Notes: generated by a model from the sequence alone, not told the origin. Shown: positions 17,955 through 27,943, counted from the stretch's first letter. The stretch: 64,000 nucleotides of DNA from Legionella impletisoli (GCF_900639875.1 NZ_CAAAIA010000002.1:327351-391350); one strand, 5' to 3'. Numbers and translations are program-made.

Positions 17955-20246
17955 TTAGGAGCCTTCTGAATTATTCCAAGGCAAGTTTTTCTCATCAAAT
18001 TTGATGTGCACATCTCGTTGTGGGAAGGCTATGATTATCCCTTGCTCACGACATGCTTTATCTAAAGCAAAGTTTAGATCACTGGTCACTCTATATTTTT
18101 GATTCACATCTTTAATTAAGCACCAAAGCTCAAAATTTAAAGCACTTTCCCCAAAGGAGCGAAATAAAACCATTGGTTTATTGGGGGCTTTTTTAATCAC
18201 TTCAGGATGAGCTAAGGCTACGTCCATCATCACGTTACTGACCTTATCGGTATCACTACCATAAGCCACACCAAGCACGCATTTAACTCGCCAATATTTA
18301 TCAGAAAACATGTAGTTAACCACTTGATGAGTAATGAGATCTGAATTAGGAATAATAATATCTTCTTGGGCAGGGGTAACAATTTGGGTAGATCGCACGC
18401 TAACCCGCTTAACAAACCCTTCAATATCATCAATTTTGATGCGATCACCTGCTTTGATGGGTTTTTCAATCAAAAGAATCAGTCCGGAGAAAAAGTTATT
18501 CACAATCGATTGCATTCCTAAACCAATTCCGACAGACAATGCACCCGCAATAATGGCTAAGCTCGTGAAACTAAAACCTGCTAAAAGCAATCCCACAATA
18601 AAAGAAATTGCAAATCCCGCGTATAAAATAATGGAGGCAATTGCCACTTGCTTTTCTTCCTCTTCTTCCTCCGTTAATTGTTGGCTTTTGCTAATTTTAT
18701 TAGCAACATGGCGAGATCCTAAGGATAACAAGCAAAAAATTAGCACCCCTAGCAACCATTGCCAAGGTATGATGGTCATATTTCCAACTTGAAAGCCTTC
18801 AATGAGATATTCAAAGAAATAGTCGATAAAAAAGCTGGCTTCCCCAATCAATTGTGCTAATAAGGCCGCCATACCAACCAACACAATAATTTGGGCGATG
18901 ATTTTTAATAATAACAATTCAATAAAAGGCGGTTCTTTGGAATAACCAAAGAATTTCTTTAAATAAAACAAATAATGTGGATTATAACTGAGTAAAGCAT
19001 ATGCATTTGAGATCCCTAAAAACAATACGGTTCCAAGAGCACTTACTAACAGCAAGGAAAACAACATATAAGCCGCATTAATGGCCAATATAGAATAACC
19101 AATAAAGTCCAGAACCAACAATAAAACCACGATAAAACCAATCAATTTATACAGTAAGGAGCCACTGAAATGATTTTTAAACCATGCGCTATGTGAATGG
19201 TATAAAATTAACGTAAAATAGATCATAGCGGATAAAGAAACCAACAACATAAATTCTTCAAATAACTGGTTTAAATTTTCTGATGCATCGAATAATTGCA
19301 ATAGGTCAAGTCCAATGGCGTGAGCAAAATAAATGAGAATAATCGCGAGCCCCAAACGTCTTAAAAAGACGACATCAAATCCGTACCATTGCAAAAGAAT
19401 AGGAAGCCTTCGTAAGGTGAATAAAAATTTATAGATGAAAAAGAGAAATACATACGCTAGAAACCCCACAACCATACTATGAAATAATTCGTTATCCTCT
19501 GCATTTACAAATAAGGTTGGGGTTAATATTAAAAGTCCCAATAAGAAAAATCCTAAACATAACAAAACTGTATTACTTAGGAATATGCTCATTTGCTTTT
19601 GCCATTTTCGATGCATTAGTTTTTGGATTCGCCAGCTTACAAATAAAGCCAATAGAAATAACGGTAATGCATAAGGCAAAAAATCAATCAATGAATCTAC
19701 TTTAGCTGCATCCATCTTGGGCATACGAAGCTTGTCCCAATCGTTTGGAAACGCTTGTAACCGGGTAATGATGGTTTCACTGCGAGTAAAGGTAATGGCT
19801 TGCTGTAAAGATAAAAACGTCGTGCGATAGGCATCAAGCGCCTCATTCGCTCGGATTAAAAATAAGCGACATTTTGCCTGCTTTTCAGCCACTTCGGCGC
19901 GTTGATTTTCAAGATAGTTTGAATCCACACGACCCGGTGTTTTTTCATCTTCACCAAAAAATTGCTTGATTTGCGCGTCTAATTCTCTAATGCGCGCATC
20001 GGTTTTCTGCACGCATGTTTCCGCTTGTTTCGCCAATATGTTTAGCGCTTCAATGGCTTCATTGAGCGTATTTGGATCTAGGTTTTCCGTGGATAGTTTG
20101 ATTGAGAGTTTGTCAAATTGCTCATTAGCACGCACGATATTAAATTCAGGATCAACAGCTTCACCGTGATTCACGGCAGCAAAAAGCGGTAAAGAAAAGA
20201 ATAAGTAAATTAACCCTGCGATGAAAAAACCAATCCGTTGCCCCAT
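17955..20246 (-). CDS. Large mechanosensitive channel of the MscS/MscK type
   Basis: This 763-residue protein has a signal peptide (cleavage near FAAVN), a periplasmic helical region to about residue 170 with heptad character, and some ten membrane helices. The MscS core follows at about residues 555-740: ALSVGIGLGMQSIVNNFFSGLILL is the pore helix, followed by KPIKAGDRIKIDDIEGFVKRV, typical of the beta domain. Such channels release solutes on hypo-osmotic shock. The periplasmic domain is much shorter than in E. coli KefA. A Glu-rich cytoplasmic loop (EEEEEEK) lies at about residue 525. Orthology to a named MscS paralogue is not claimed. Confidence 0.9.
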   Translation of the reverse strand: MGQRIGFFIAGLIYLFFSLPLFAAVNHGEAVDPEFNIVRANEQFDKLSIKLSTENLDPNTLNEAIEALNILAKQAETCVQKTDARIRELDAQIKQFFGEDEKTPGRVDSNYLENQRAEVAEKQAKCRLFLIRANEALDAYRTTFLSLQQAITFTRSETIITRLQAFPNDWDKLRMPKMDAAKVDSLIDFLPYALPLFLLALFVSWRIQKLMHRKWQKQMSIFLSNTVLLCLGFFLLGLLILTPTLFVNAEDNELFHSMVVGFLAYVFLFFIYKFLFTLRRLPILLQWYGFDVVFLRRLGLAIILIYFAHAIGLDLLQLFDASENLNQLFEEFMLLVSLSAMIYFTLILYHSHSAWFKNHFSGSLLYKLIGFIVVLLLVLDFIGYSILAINAAYMLFSLLLVSALGTVLFLGISNAYALLSYNPHYLFYLKKFFGYSKEPPFIELLLLKIIAQIIVLVGMAALLAQLIGEASFFIDYFFEYLIEGFQVGNMTIIPWQWLLGVLIFCLLSLGSRHVANKISKSQQLTEEEEEEKQVAIASIILYAGFAISFIVGLLLAGFSFTSLAIIAGALSVGIGLGMQSIVNNFFSGLILLIEKPIKAGDRIKIDDIEGFVKRVSVRSTQIVTPAQEDIIIPNSDLITHQVVNYMFSDKYWRVKCVLGVAYGSDTDKVSNVMMDVALAHPEVIKKAPNKPMVLFRSFGESALNFELWCLIKDVNQKYRVTSDLNFALDKACREQGIIIAFPQRDVHIKFDEKNLPWNNSEGS

Positions 20247-20336
20247 AACAATACAAGTCCTTTTTTTAATGTGCCTGGACCTTAAAGACTATAACAGCTT
20301 ATTGAAAAAATGTTGAGGCATTAGAAGCTATTGACC

Positions 20337-21236
20337 TTAAATACTAAACCGCCGAATACACCTCACTTTATGGGGTTGATCTTTTGCCTCAGCAATCAAA
20401 TTGCCGCTCGTAAAGTTAATCCCCCAGGCAAAGTATGGTTGTAAGCCTGAAAACTCTGTCGAACTCCAATATATATCCTGACTAAACCCATCAACTAGCC
20501 CTTCTGCCAAAGTGCTGTTTCCCCATAATTCTCGAAGCTCTTCTTTAGATGGAAGATACCAACCCTCATAACAATTAGAGGTTGAACAAGGAGATTGCCC
20601 AAGACTGTCTGTTTGATAGTAGTAGCATAGTCCTGCTGCGAAGTCTGTATCTTCTTCAAATAGCTCAGCAACCAGTTTCGAGTTCAAGAAACCATCTCCT
20701 TCATCTAAGGAATTTAGCGCTAATCCATAACCACCCCAATAAGACATATGATGATTGTCCTCTATGGAACATAGTTTACCGCTACGTCCATCAGCATTCA
20801 CCTGATAAATAACTCCACCTTCAAAACGAACGCCTGGTTTTAGTTTATCAATCACGACATCCACCATAACTGGGGTAATCTTTTCACCAATTAATTGAAT
20901 AGACGTAGGTTTTACGGCCTCACCAATCGCTTTAAGCGAAAATTGACAAGTGGCTTGGGGTTTTAATATCGTACAGTTGTTTGAGATAATTTTGAGTTGA
21001 TGTTCAAGGTCAGACCCTGACAGTTCTAGCGTTAAATTGTAAGCCACCTCATCTAGGGATTTATTCGTCACAATCAGTGACTGTTCTTTGCCGTCTAAGG
21101 GAATAAAGAGTGATCTTGGCTGTATATCAATCGTCAAATCTTTGTTCGGTATGTTGAGTGAATGCGCTGCATCACTTATAAAGGAAAGCGTAAGTAAATA
21201 GAAAAGACAAAGAAATCGTTGGATAATTCTTTTCAT
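20337..21236 (-). CDS. Secreted protein with C-terminal DUF1566/Lcl-type domain
   Basis: The 299-residue protein has a signal peptide ending near DAAHS. An N-terminal Ig-like or usher-like beta domain follows, with phrases resembling bacterial surface adhesin modules (LFIPLDGKEQSLIVTNKS, LKPQATCQFSLKA). From about residue 138 it carries a DUF1566-type fold with GGVIYQVNADGRSG, YEGWYLPSKEELRELW, YWSSTEFS and VRCIRR at the end. This is the C-terminal domain of the Legionella collagen-like adhesin Lcl and many surface proteins. No collagen repeats are present. A role in surface binding is inferred only. Confidence 0.7.
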   Translation of the reverse strand: MKRIIQRFLCLFYLLTLSFISDAAHSLNIPNKDLTIDIQPRSLFIPLDGKEQSLIVTNKSLDEVAYNLTLELSGSDLEHQLKIISNNCTILKPQATCQFSLKAIGEAVKPTSIQLIGEKITPVMVDVVIDKLKPGVRFEGGVIYQVNADGRSGKLCSIEDNHHMSYWGGYGLALNSLDEGDGFLNSKLVAELFEEDTDFAAGLCYYYQTDSLGQSPCSTSNCYEGWYLPSKEELRELWGNSTLAEGLVDGFSQDIYWSSTEFSGLQPYFAWGINFTSGNLIAEAKDQPHKVRCIRRFSI

Positions 21237-21462
21237 GGTTTCATCCTTGTAAAAAATCCTATGAGAATACTCTTCTCATAAAATTCCATGACATTAATTC
21301 AGTTTAATTTTTTGGCAAAGATGAATCAATAAGAACTTAATTTTTTTCTCTACCGTACGATCTAAGTAACCGTGGTTCTGAATCATTATAAAGGTGCTGA
21401 AAACCTTAAGGTTTTGAAGTCATTACCGATAGTGATGACTATAAATCGACAATAAAATCACT

Positions 21463-22320
21463 ATGGCAATTCGAACCAACTCAACCAATCAATTGATTCT
21501 TGTAATACGTCAATACTTTATCCGCTTAGTGGGTTTATTTTTTATCCTCATTGGTGGGACAATTGCTTTTAATGTGTTGCAATCGTATCAGATACATTGT
21601 CAATGCCTTGATGAGCAAAGTAGAACATGTGTTTTATCCACACAGAAGTACTTTTTAAATGCTAGGGATACGCCTCTTGGAAATTTAAAGCGCGCCTCTG
21701 TCATCAGCAAACGATCAGAAGATAATGTGAATTATAATATTGAGCTTCATAGTGAAACGCAATCACTCCGACTAAGCAGTTCAACAACCCCTAGTTACTC
21801 AAAAGCTCAACTGGTCACGAATGCTATTAATGCCTATTTGGTTGGGTGTCCAACAAAACCACTTAATATTCCATCGATTCAACCGTTTTGGGTCAAAGTG
21901 TTTGTATTAATCTTTCCTGTGGTTGGGATATTGCTTGTCTTTATTCCGGCCAAGATTACTTTAATATTTGATAAATCAAAGAATCAATTAAATATTGTCC
22001 GTACGAATTTATTTAAGAAACACCAGGAAATCTATCCCCTAGATCAAATCAAAGCAGTTACTATCCAAGAATCTATTGGGCAAAAGGGTCGTGTCATGTA
22101 TCGCGTAGCGCTTGAATTTGAAGATGATACCATCGTTCCAATTACGACAGCTTATGATTCCATGTGGTCAACTAAAGTTAAAATGGCCAATAAAATTCGC
22201 TCTTTTTTAAATTTAAAACCTAAAGATCCCCTAACGAGTAAAACCAACATCACCTATTCGATGTGGTCTTTGATTCTTTTTGTAATCGCTTGTATTGTTT
22301 TTTTAATCATCTTTCTCTAG
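21463..22320 (+). CDS. Membrane protein with PH-like cytoplasmic domain, unknown function
   Basis: This 285-residue protein has one membrane helix near the N-terminus (about 20-42), a second near residue 147-167 and a third at the extreme C-terminus (about 267-285). Between the second and third lies a segment of the type FDKSKNQLNIVRTNLFKKHQEIYPLDQIKAVTIQE that resembles bacterial PH/DUF304 domains. Four cysteines follow the first helix (HCQCLDEQSRTC plus one distal). No ribosome site is evident; two small palindromes lie upstream at 21400-21440. I do not assign a function. Confidence 0.65.
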   Translation: MAIRTNSTNQLILVIRQYFIRLVGLFFILIGGTIAFNVLQSYQIHCQCLDEQSRTCVLSTQKYFLNARDTPLGNLKRASVISKRSEDNVNYNIELHSETQSLRLSSSTTPSYSKAQLVTNAINAYLVGCPTKPLNIPSIQPFWVKVFVLIFPVVGILLVFIPAKITLIFDKSKNQLNIVRTNLFKKHQEIYPLDQIKAVTIQESIGQKGRVMYRVALEFEDDTIVPITTAYDSMWSTKVKMANKIRSFLNLKPKDPLTSKTNITYSMWSLILFVIACIVFLIIFL

Positions 22321-22383
22321 ATCCTTTCTAGAAATAGGATTAGATGTGTATAATAAAATTTAAATAAATTACGCTTACCATTT

Positions 22384-22929
22384 ATGAAGCAACTTCTTTT
22401 AATCCTTAGCATAGCATGTTCGTTGACAGTGCATGCTAGCCCCTCCGAGCTTTACCAAGTCGATTTAATTGTATTTACTCATAATGCACGAGATGCAGTT
22501 TCAGAAGAACTTCCTACCCCGATTATGCTTGAACCACAACATGCTATTTCATTACAAGCCTTTGATGGCAGTCCAGCACCCTATCATTTATTGCCCTCCA
22601 CATCCTCTGGTTTAAGAAAGGAACTTTGGGCGTTAAACCACAAAGGCACATACCAGGTATTAGGACACTACTCTTGGTTACAACCAGCCAATAATCAAAA
22701 GCCTATTGTATTACCTCGAATTGATCAAAGTGGCTGGAACGTAGAGGGTACGCTACGCATTCGCCACAGTAACTATTTTCTTGTGGACTCGGAACTTCTA
22801 TTTTCGGCTCCACGCACCCGCTCGACTTCTTTTGTATTGTCGCAAAAACATAGGCTACAGGAAGATAAGGTCTATTATCTTGATCACCCGCAAGCAGGGA
22901 TGTTAATTAAAATCCATAAAATAGCTTAA
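22384..22929 (+). CDS. CsiV-like periplasmic protein
   Basis: The 181-residue protein starts with a signal peptide (MKQLLLILSIACSLTVHA) followed at once by YQVDLIVFTH, the hallmark start of the CsiV family. The family also ends with DHPQAGMLIKIHKI, the conserved tail seen here. In Vibrio, CsiV binds peptidoglycan and supports the DncV-independent D-amino-acid response; its general role is in cell-envelope maintenance. This protein is shorter than many homologues. A TATAAT lies at 22349-22354 without a convincing -35. The MFS gene begins seven bases after its stop, so they are likely co-transcribed. Confidence 0.7.
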   Translation: MKQLLLILSIACSLTVHASPSELYQVDLIVFTHNARDAVSEELPTPIMLEPQHAISLQAFDGSPAPYHLLPSTSSGLRKELWALNHKGTYQVLGHYSWLQPANNQKPIVLPRIDQSGWNVEGTLRIRHSNYFLVDSELLFSAPRTRSTSFVLSQKHRLQEDKVYYLDHPQAGMLIKIHKIA

Positions 22930-22936
22930 TTGAAAC

Positions 22937-24148
22937 ATGCCCAATTTATTCAATATCCCTTATCGTAAATATATGATTTGGCAAGCTGGCGTCTTATTTA
23001 TTTTGATGCAGTTTTTTTTGCAACTTTCATCTGGAATCGTGATTGGCGCGATTATGCGTGACTTGCATTTGTCTGCATTGATGGCAGGATTTCTTGCTAG
23101 CTCCATATACTTTGTTTATACCAGTTTTCAAATTCCAGTTGGTATACTGTTTGATCGCAAAAATACCCGAGTCTTATTAACCATCAATTCCCTACTATGC
23201 GGCATTGGATGCCTTGTTTTTGCCTCCAGCAGCACATTACTTGGATTATTTACTGGTCGAATTTTGATTGGTGCAGGATCTGCTTTTGCTTTTGTAGGAT
23301 ATTCTCATATTTTACGAGAGCATATCCCGTTAAAACATTTTGCTTTTTTATTGGGTTTTTCTGAAACGTTAGCCTTTCTTGTTACCGTCGCTGGCATGAT
23401 CAGCATGGGCGAACTTTTAGCCGTTTGGGGATGGCGTAATTTTATTTATGCCGTTGGATCGGCTGGTTTTATCATCTCGTTTTTATGCTGGCATTATATC
23501 CCCGATAGCCCTAAACCTTCTGGCCCTATGCCCCATTATGGTCGTCAGCTGCTTCGCATTTTAAAAAATCCCAGAGCTTGGACGAATGGATTGTTTGTTG
23601 GTTTGAGTTTCACGATTGTGACCGTATTCGGTGCATTATGGGCCATTCCATTTCTACAAGTGAAACTGAATATCAACTTAGCTACAGCAAGTCTTTTAGG
23701 AGCGATGTTTTTTTTAGGGGCTGGCGTCAGCTGCCCTTTATTTGGTTATTTATCCGTTAAATTCGCGCGTAAACCACTCATCCTGGCATCCTGCCTGAGC
23801 ACCGCAAGTTTGTTATTATTCACCTTATTTGCTCCTATTCAAAGCCATTTTACAATGGGCATATTGATGTTTGCTATTGGAAGTGCATGCGGAGCTTATA
23901 TGCTTGCGTTTTCGATTGCCAATGAGCTGGCTCCGAAAAATTCTCTTTCAACGTGCACAGGATTTACGAATACTTTAGCCATGTTAACTGCCCCCATTTT
24001 CCAGACATTAATTGGATATTTTCTGGATAAGCTTAGTGAGGATAAAGTCTATTCTCTTTGGAATTATCAAATAGCTCTGTCAATTATTCCAATAGCCTTA
24101 GCGCTCGCAAGTTTTCTGGTCATTTGGCTACCTGAAAAAAAATCTTAA
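22937..24148 (+). CDS. MFS transporter
   Basis: The 403-residue protein has twelve hydrophobic helices and the MFS signature between helices 2 and 3 (PVGILFDRKNTRVLL), plus GRILIGAGSAFAFVG in helix 4. Length and sequence style resemble Legionella Pht-type nutrient transporters, but substrate cannot be deduced. It follows the CsiV-like gene by seven bases, and its stop is four bases from an inverted-repeat element. Confidence 0.85.
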   Translation: MPNLFNIPYRKYMIWQAGVLFILMQFFLQLSSGIVIGAIMRDLHLSALMAGFLASSIYFVYTSFQIPVGILFDRKNTRVLLTINSLLCGIGCLVFASSSTLLGLFTGRILIGAGSAFAFVGYSHILREHIPLKHFAFLLGFSETLAFLVTVAGMISMGELLAVWGWRNFIYAVGSAGFIISFLCWHYIPDSPKPSGPMPHYGRQLLRILKNPRAWTNGLFVGLSFTIVTVFGALWAIPFLQVKLNINLATASLLGAMFFLGAGVSCPLFGYLSVKFARKPLILASCLSTASLLLFTLFAPIQSHFTMGILMFAIGSACGAYMLAFSIANELAPKNSLSTCTGFTNTLAMLTAPIFQTLIGYFLDKLSEDKVYSLWNYQIALSIIPIALALASFLVIWLPEKKS

Positions 24149-24152
24149 GAGA

Positions 24153-24273
24153 TATAGTGTCACCCATTAAGTTTTAGACAAAGCGTGGGTGATTGAGATG
24201 AAGGAGTGTATAAACAATACATGACCAAAGCTGAAAGAACCTACAACGCAGTATAAAGCTTAGTGGGTGGCTA
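24153..24273. mobile_element. Short inverted-repeat element (copy 1), MITE or IS remnant
   Basis: The left end reads GTGTCACCCATTAAGTTTTA and the right end TAAAGCTTAGTGGGTGGC, forming terminal inverted repeats of about 20 bp around 80 bp. A second, shorter copy lies at 49643-49705. The interior contains a tiny ORF starting MTKAERTYN, possibly the first codons of a lost transposase. The right end encodes the last residues and stop codon of the neighbouring minus-strand gene. Confidence 0.7.
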
Positions 24274-25183
24274 AGTTCTGACCTAATCTATCTTTACTCA
24301 ACAGACAAAAGCCCTCTTTTGCCCCCTTGGTAATAAAGCCTGCTAAAACATCAGGTTGCTTAATTGAACCAGATAGCTCGAACTCCATATTAGGTGAGGG
24401 AATACGAATATGCCAGATGTTGCTTTCATTTTCTTTAATATCAATAAATTGCGACAGAGGTAACGCGTTTCCATCTCGATCACAAAGGCCTACAATAGCG
24501 CCTTGATGAGCGTCCTCTTCTTTTATATTAGTCGAATAAAGGCCACCCCCGTCATTGAAGTGGCATAATAAGTTAGAGAAATAATGTGGCTGTTGTTGTT
24601 TTTCGGTTAACCAAACGTGACTAAACCAAGTGTTGTGGGCGGTTACAAATTCTTCTTTTTGGTTCTTGCCGAGACTTAAATGCCCGTTGATGCGACCTGC
24701 CTGATTGATAAGCAGCTCCATCCCAGAACGCATATCTCGTGATTTAGGGGATTTTGCCTGTTGAGCCAACATATCTACTTTAAAGTTAAATCCTTTCTTC
24801 TCCTTATTCTTTAAACCAAATACCCAGCTTTCATTAATGGGATTAAACGTCAAAAAAGCTCGACCAATTTGCCACTTACAGGAGTTGGGTTGTTCCAAAG
24901 TTGCGTCACTTTCTTCAAAGATCAAAACCTCTTTGGTTTCTGCTTCTATAATAGCAGCTGTGGCATGAAACTTTGTGTTATCTCGCTGCACTTGGAAAAA
25001 ATAACCAAATTGATCTCCTTCTTCGTTTTTAACCACACCACTGAAGATCCAACTGGCCTCAAGTGTTTCGGTGGGCAGGATGCTGGGTTGTTCAAGATCA
25101 TCAGCAAAGAGCGAAAGACTAAAGACTACGGTCAATATAAAAATAGGAAGTCTTGATAAAAACACAGTCATGGCAGTGATCAT
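24260..25183 (-). CDS. Secreted lipocalin-like (AttH/CrtC-type) protein coupled to lpxK
   Basis: This 307-residue protein has a signal peptide ending near LFADD. The mature part shows alternating beta-strand character with SWIFSGVVKNEEGDQFGYFFQVQR, NTWFSHVWLTE and LSGSIKQPD, reminiscent of AttH/hydroxyneurosporene-synthase lipocalin-like domains; the match is by eye and moderate. Its ATG overlaps the lpxK stop (ATGA), so it should be translated by coupling and belongs to msbA-lpxK. A second ATG five codons in (MTVFL) is an alternative start. The last codons and TAA come from an inverted-repeat element, so the native C-terminus may have been replaced. Confidence 0.65.
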   Translation of the reverse strand: MITAMTVFLSRLPIFILTVVFSLSLFADDLEQPSILPTETLEASWIFSGVVKNEEGDQFGYFFQVQRDNTKFHATAAIIEAETKEVLIFEESDATLEQPNSCKWQIGRAFLTFNPINESWVFGLKNKEKKGFNFKVDMLAQQAKSPKSRDMRSGMELLINQAGRINGHLSLGKNQKEEFVTAHNTWFSHVWLTEKQQQPHYFSNLLCHFNDGGGLYSTNIKEEDAHQGAIVGLCDRDGNALPLSQFIDIKENESNIWHIRIPSPNMEFELSGSIKQPDVLAGFITKGAKEGFCLLSKDRLGQNLATH

Positions 25184-26172
25184 TCCATACTAGGAGCGGC
25201 AGTTTCTTTGCAATTTCTGAGGGCAAAGGACAAAAACGCATTCCAAAACGCTTCATTCAAATGCGCCTCAACCGGCAAAAAATACATATTTTCTGCTGCA
25301 AATTCTCGGCATTTTACCGCATCTTTTTCTGTCATCAACATTGTGTTTTCAGAAAAAATGAGCTTTTCTGATTCATAGCGATAGTGGTCGGGAAACGTAT
25401 AAGGCTGGTAGTTTATTTTAAGCGCATCAAGAAGCGAGAAAAAGCGGTTAGGATTTCCTATTCCTGCAAACGCAGCCACGGGTTGCTTCAACTGGGTCAA
25501 TTTAAGTGTTTGACCCTGTTTAAGACTGGTAATCTCTCCAGGCATTAAATCCATACGATAAGCATTATGCCATTCACCCCCATTCACTACGATTAAATCG
25601 GCTGTTTTAAGTCTTTTAGGGCTTTCTCTTAAAGGGCCCGCTGGCAAACAAAGCCGATTCCCTAACCCTCTGTAACCGTCAATGACCACGATTTCCATCG
25701 CGCGACCCATGCGGTAGTGCTGCAATCCATCGTCGCTTATAATGAAATCGCATGAATACTTATCCAGGAGAGTGTTCACGGCTGAAACACGATTCGGGGC
25801 AATAACGACAGGACACCCTGTTCTTTGGGCAATTAAGACCGGTTCATCCCCAACTTGGCTTGGATTTGACTCGGGATATACTTCCTGAGGGAATACTTTA
25901 TTTTGGGCTCCATAACCACGGCTAACGATCCCGACTTTAAATCCTTGCTGGCGTAACTTATTCGCAAGAGCAATGACTAAAGGTGTTTTTCCTACCCCAC
26001 CAACCGTCAAATTACCCACCACAATAATAGGCACAGGAGATGAAATTTGTTTAAAACGGCATAAAAACCACTTTCTAAGACTGGCTACAACCTGAAATGC
26101 CAATGAAAAAGGATAAAGCAGCCACCAGGCAACATGATTGGAATACCATAATGTATTTAAAAATGATTGCAT
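25180..26172 (-). CDS. lpxK: Tetraacyldisaccharide 4'-kinase
   Basis: LpxK phosphorylates the disaccharide precursor to yield lipid IVA on the inner face of the inner membrane. The 330-residue protein has an N-terminal membrane anchor (about residues 10-27), the Walker A-like GNLTVGGVGKTPLV (about 52-65), VSRGYGA, and ISDDGLQHYRMGRAMEIVVID. The frame is open upstream within msbA, but the ATG one base after the msbA TAA gives the family start (MQSFLNTLWY). This arrangement, msbA then lpxK, is conserved and functional: synthesis coupled to flipping. Confidence 0.96.
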   Translation of the reverse strand: MQSFLNTLWYSNHVAWWLLYPFSLAFQVVASLRKWFLCRFKQISSPVPIIVVGNLTVGGVGKTPLVIALANKLRQQGFKVGIVSRGYGAQNKVFPQEVYPESNPSQVGDEPVLIAQRTGCPVVIAPNRVSAVNTLLDKYSCDFIISDDGLQHYRMGRAMEIVVIDGYRGLGNRLCLPAGPLRESPKRLKTADLIVVNGGEWHNAYRMDLMPGEITSLKQGQTLKLTQLKQPVAAFAGIGNPNRFFSLLDALKINYQPYTFPDHYRYESEKLIFSENTMLMTEKDAVKCREFAAENMYFLPVEAHLNEAFWNAFLSFALRNCKETAAPSME

Positions 26173-26173
26173 C

Positions 26174-27943
26174 TTAAGCCACAGCTTCTTGTTTAAATTC
26201 TGTATCTGACTGCTGCAGTTGATACAATTGAGCGTAATGACTCTTTGCCAGAAGCAATTGCTCATGCGTTCCCTGTTCAACAACGCGCCCTTTTTGCATC
26301 ACAATAATTTTATTCGCACGCTGAATCGTAGACAAGCGATGCGCTATAACAAGCGTCGTTCGATTTTGCATTATGGTTTCTAACGCTGCTTGTATATATC
26401 GCTCTGACTCGTTATCCAACGCCGATGTGGCTTCATCAAGAATGAGAATGGGCGCATCTTTTAAGATGGCTCTAGCAATCGCTAGACGTTGGCGCTGCCC
26501 TCCCGAAAGCAAAATCCCATTTTCACCAATGCGCGTATCATATCCCTCTGGAAGTGTGCGTATAAATTCATCCGCATAGGCTAACTTTGCAGCACGGATC
26601 ACGTCATCGCGACTGATATCAAACCGTCCATAGGCGATGTTATTAGCAATGGTATCGTTAAATAACGTCACATGCTGGCTGACCAAGGCAATCTGAGCCC
26701 GAAGACTTGGCAATGAATATTTATTTAACGGAATACCATCTAAGGTAATTAAACCGGAATCAACCGTATAAAATCTCGGTACAAGACTTGCTATGGTGGA
26801 CTTTCCACTCCCTGAATGACCAACCAGTGCAACCGTTTCACCAGGTTTAATAGAAAAATTGACCTCATGCAAAACGTGTTTTCCTAAACGGTACGCAAAG
26901 CTGACCTCTTTAAATTCAATCTCGCCTTCAGCACGTTCTGTCAAGGTGTAGCCGCCTTTGCTTTCAATGGGTTTATCCAACAAATCAAAAATACTCTCCG
27001 CTCCGGCTAAACCGCGTTGGATGGTTGCATTTAAGGTAGTTAATGTTTTCATGGGTTTAATAAGCTGCAACATCGCTGCGATGATTGCAAGAAATGAGCC
27101 GGCCGTAATCACAATCACCGTAGAGAGTTTTATAGCCGCATAAATAATCGCAGCAATCCCAACCGCGATAATAAATTGCACTCCAGACACATTGATTACT
27201 TTACTAATGGCCACTTTCATATCGTTTTTTCTAGAAATTTCAGTGGCAACATTAAATTTATTCACCTCATACTCTTCACCGCCAAACACCCGGACCACTC
27301 GGTATCCATCGATAGTCTCCCCAGCAATTTCCGTCACTTCACCCATGGTTTTTTGGACTTTATGACTGATTCTTCGAACGCGTTTATTGGTGAAATTCAC
27401 TAAAATTCCAATAAAGGGAATAGTCAACAGAAACATAAGTGACAATTGCCAACAAATCACCATCATCACCGTCAGTAATCCAATCACAAGACAACTATTT
27501 TGAACGAGATCGGTTAAAGCATCTGCACTGACTTGGGCCACCTGTTCAACATCGTATAAAATCTTTGAAAGGAGTTGACCCGACGTGGCTTCATCATAAT
27601 AGTCCGCTGGAAGTCGAACAATGTGAGCGAACACTTTTTGCCGCAGTACCTTAACCACCGAACGAGCTACCCAAGTCATGCAGTAGCTTGCAACCGAACT
27701 CACCAAGCCTCTTGCGGTAATACCAATCAGTACGATGAGTGGGATGGTTTTTACAAAAGCCATATCAATATCAATAAACCCTTTATCCAAAAAAGGGCGC
27801 ATCATATAAGTAAACCCCGCATCAATGGCTGAATAAAGGATATTGGCAAATATCCCCAATACAAGCACTGGCCAAAAGGGTTTAACATATTCTAATAATC
27901 TTCGATATAAAACTCCTGTTTTACGGTGTAGTATTTTTTTCAT
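26174..27943 (-). CDS. msbA: Lipid A ABC transporter MsbA (permease-ATPase)
   Basis: MsbA flips core-lipid A across the inner membrane. The 589-residue protein has six N-terminal membrane helices and a C-terminal ATPase: Walker A GHSGSGKST (about residue 377), signature LSGGQRQRLAIARA, Walker [13 protein letters not shown] and H-loop VIAHRLSTI. It heads the msbA-lpxK-lipocalin-like operon. The alternative (another exporter half-transporter) is unlikely given lpxK next to it. Confidence 0.96.
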   Translation of the reverse strand: MKKILHRKTGVLYRRLLEYVKPFWPVLVLGIFANILYSAIDAGFTYMMRPFLDKGFIDIDMAFVKTIPLIVLIGITARGLVSSVASYCMTWVARSVVKVLRQKVFAHIVRLPADYYDEATSGQLLSKILYDVEQVAQVSADALTDLVQNSCLVIGLLTVMMVICWQLSLMFLLTIPFIGILVNFTNKRVRRISHKVQKTMGEVTEIAGETIDGYRVVRVFGGEEYEVNKFNVATEISRKNDMKVAISKVINVSGVQFIIAVGIAAIIYAAIKLSTVIVITAGSFLAIIAAMLQLIKPMKTLTTLNATIQRGLAGAESIFDLLDKPIESKGGYTLTERAEGEIEFKEVSFAYRLGKHVLHEVNFSIKPGETVALVGHSGSGKSTIASLVPRFYTVDSGLITLDGIPLNKYSLPSLRAQIALVSQHVTLFNDTIANNIAYGRFDISRDDVIRAAKLAYADEFIRTLPEGYDTRIGENGILLSGGQRQRLAIARAILKDAPILILDEATSALDNESERYIQAALETIMQNRTTLVIAHRLSTIQRANKIIVMQKGRVVEQGTHEQLLLAKSHYAQLYQLQQSDTEFKQEAVA

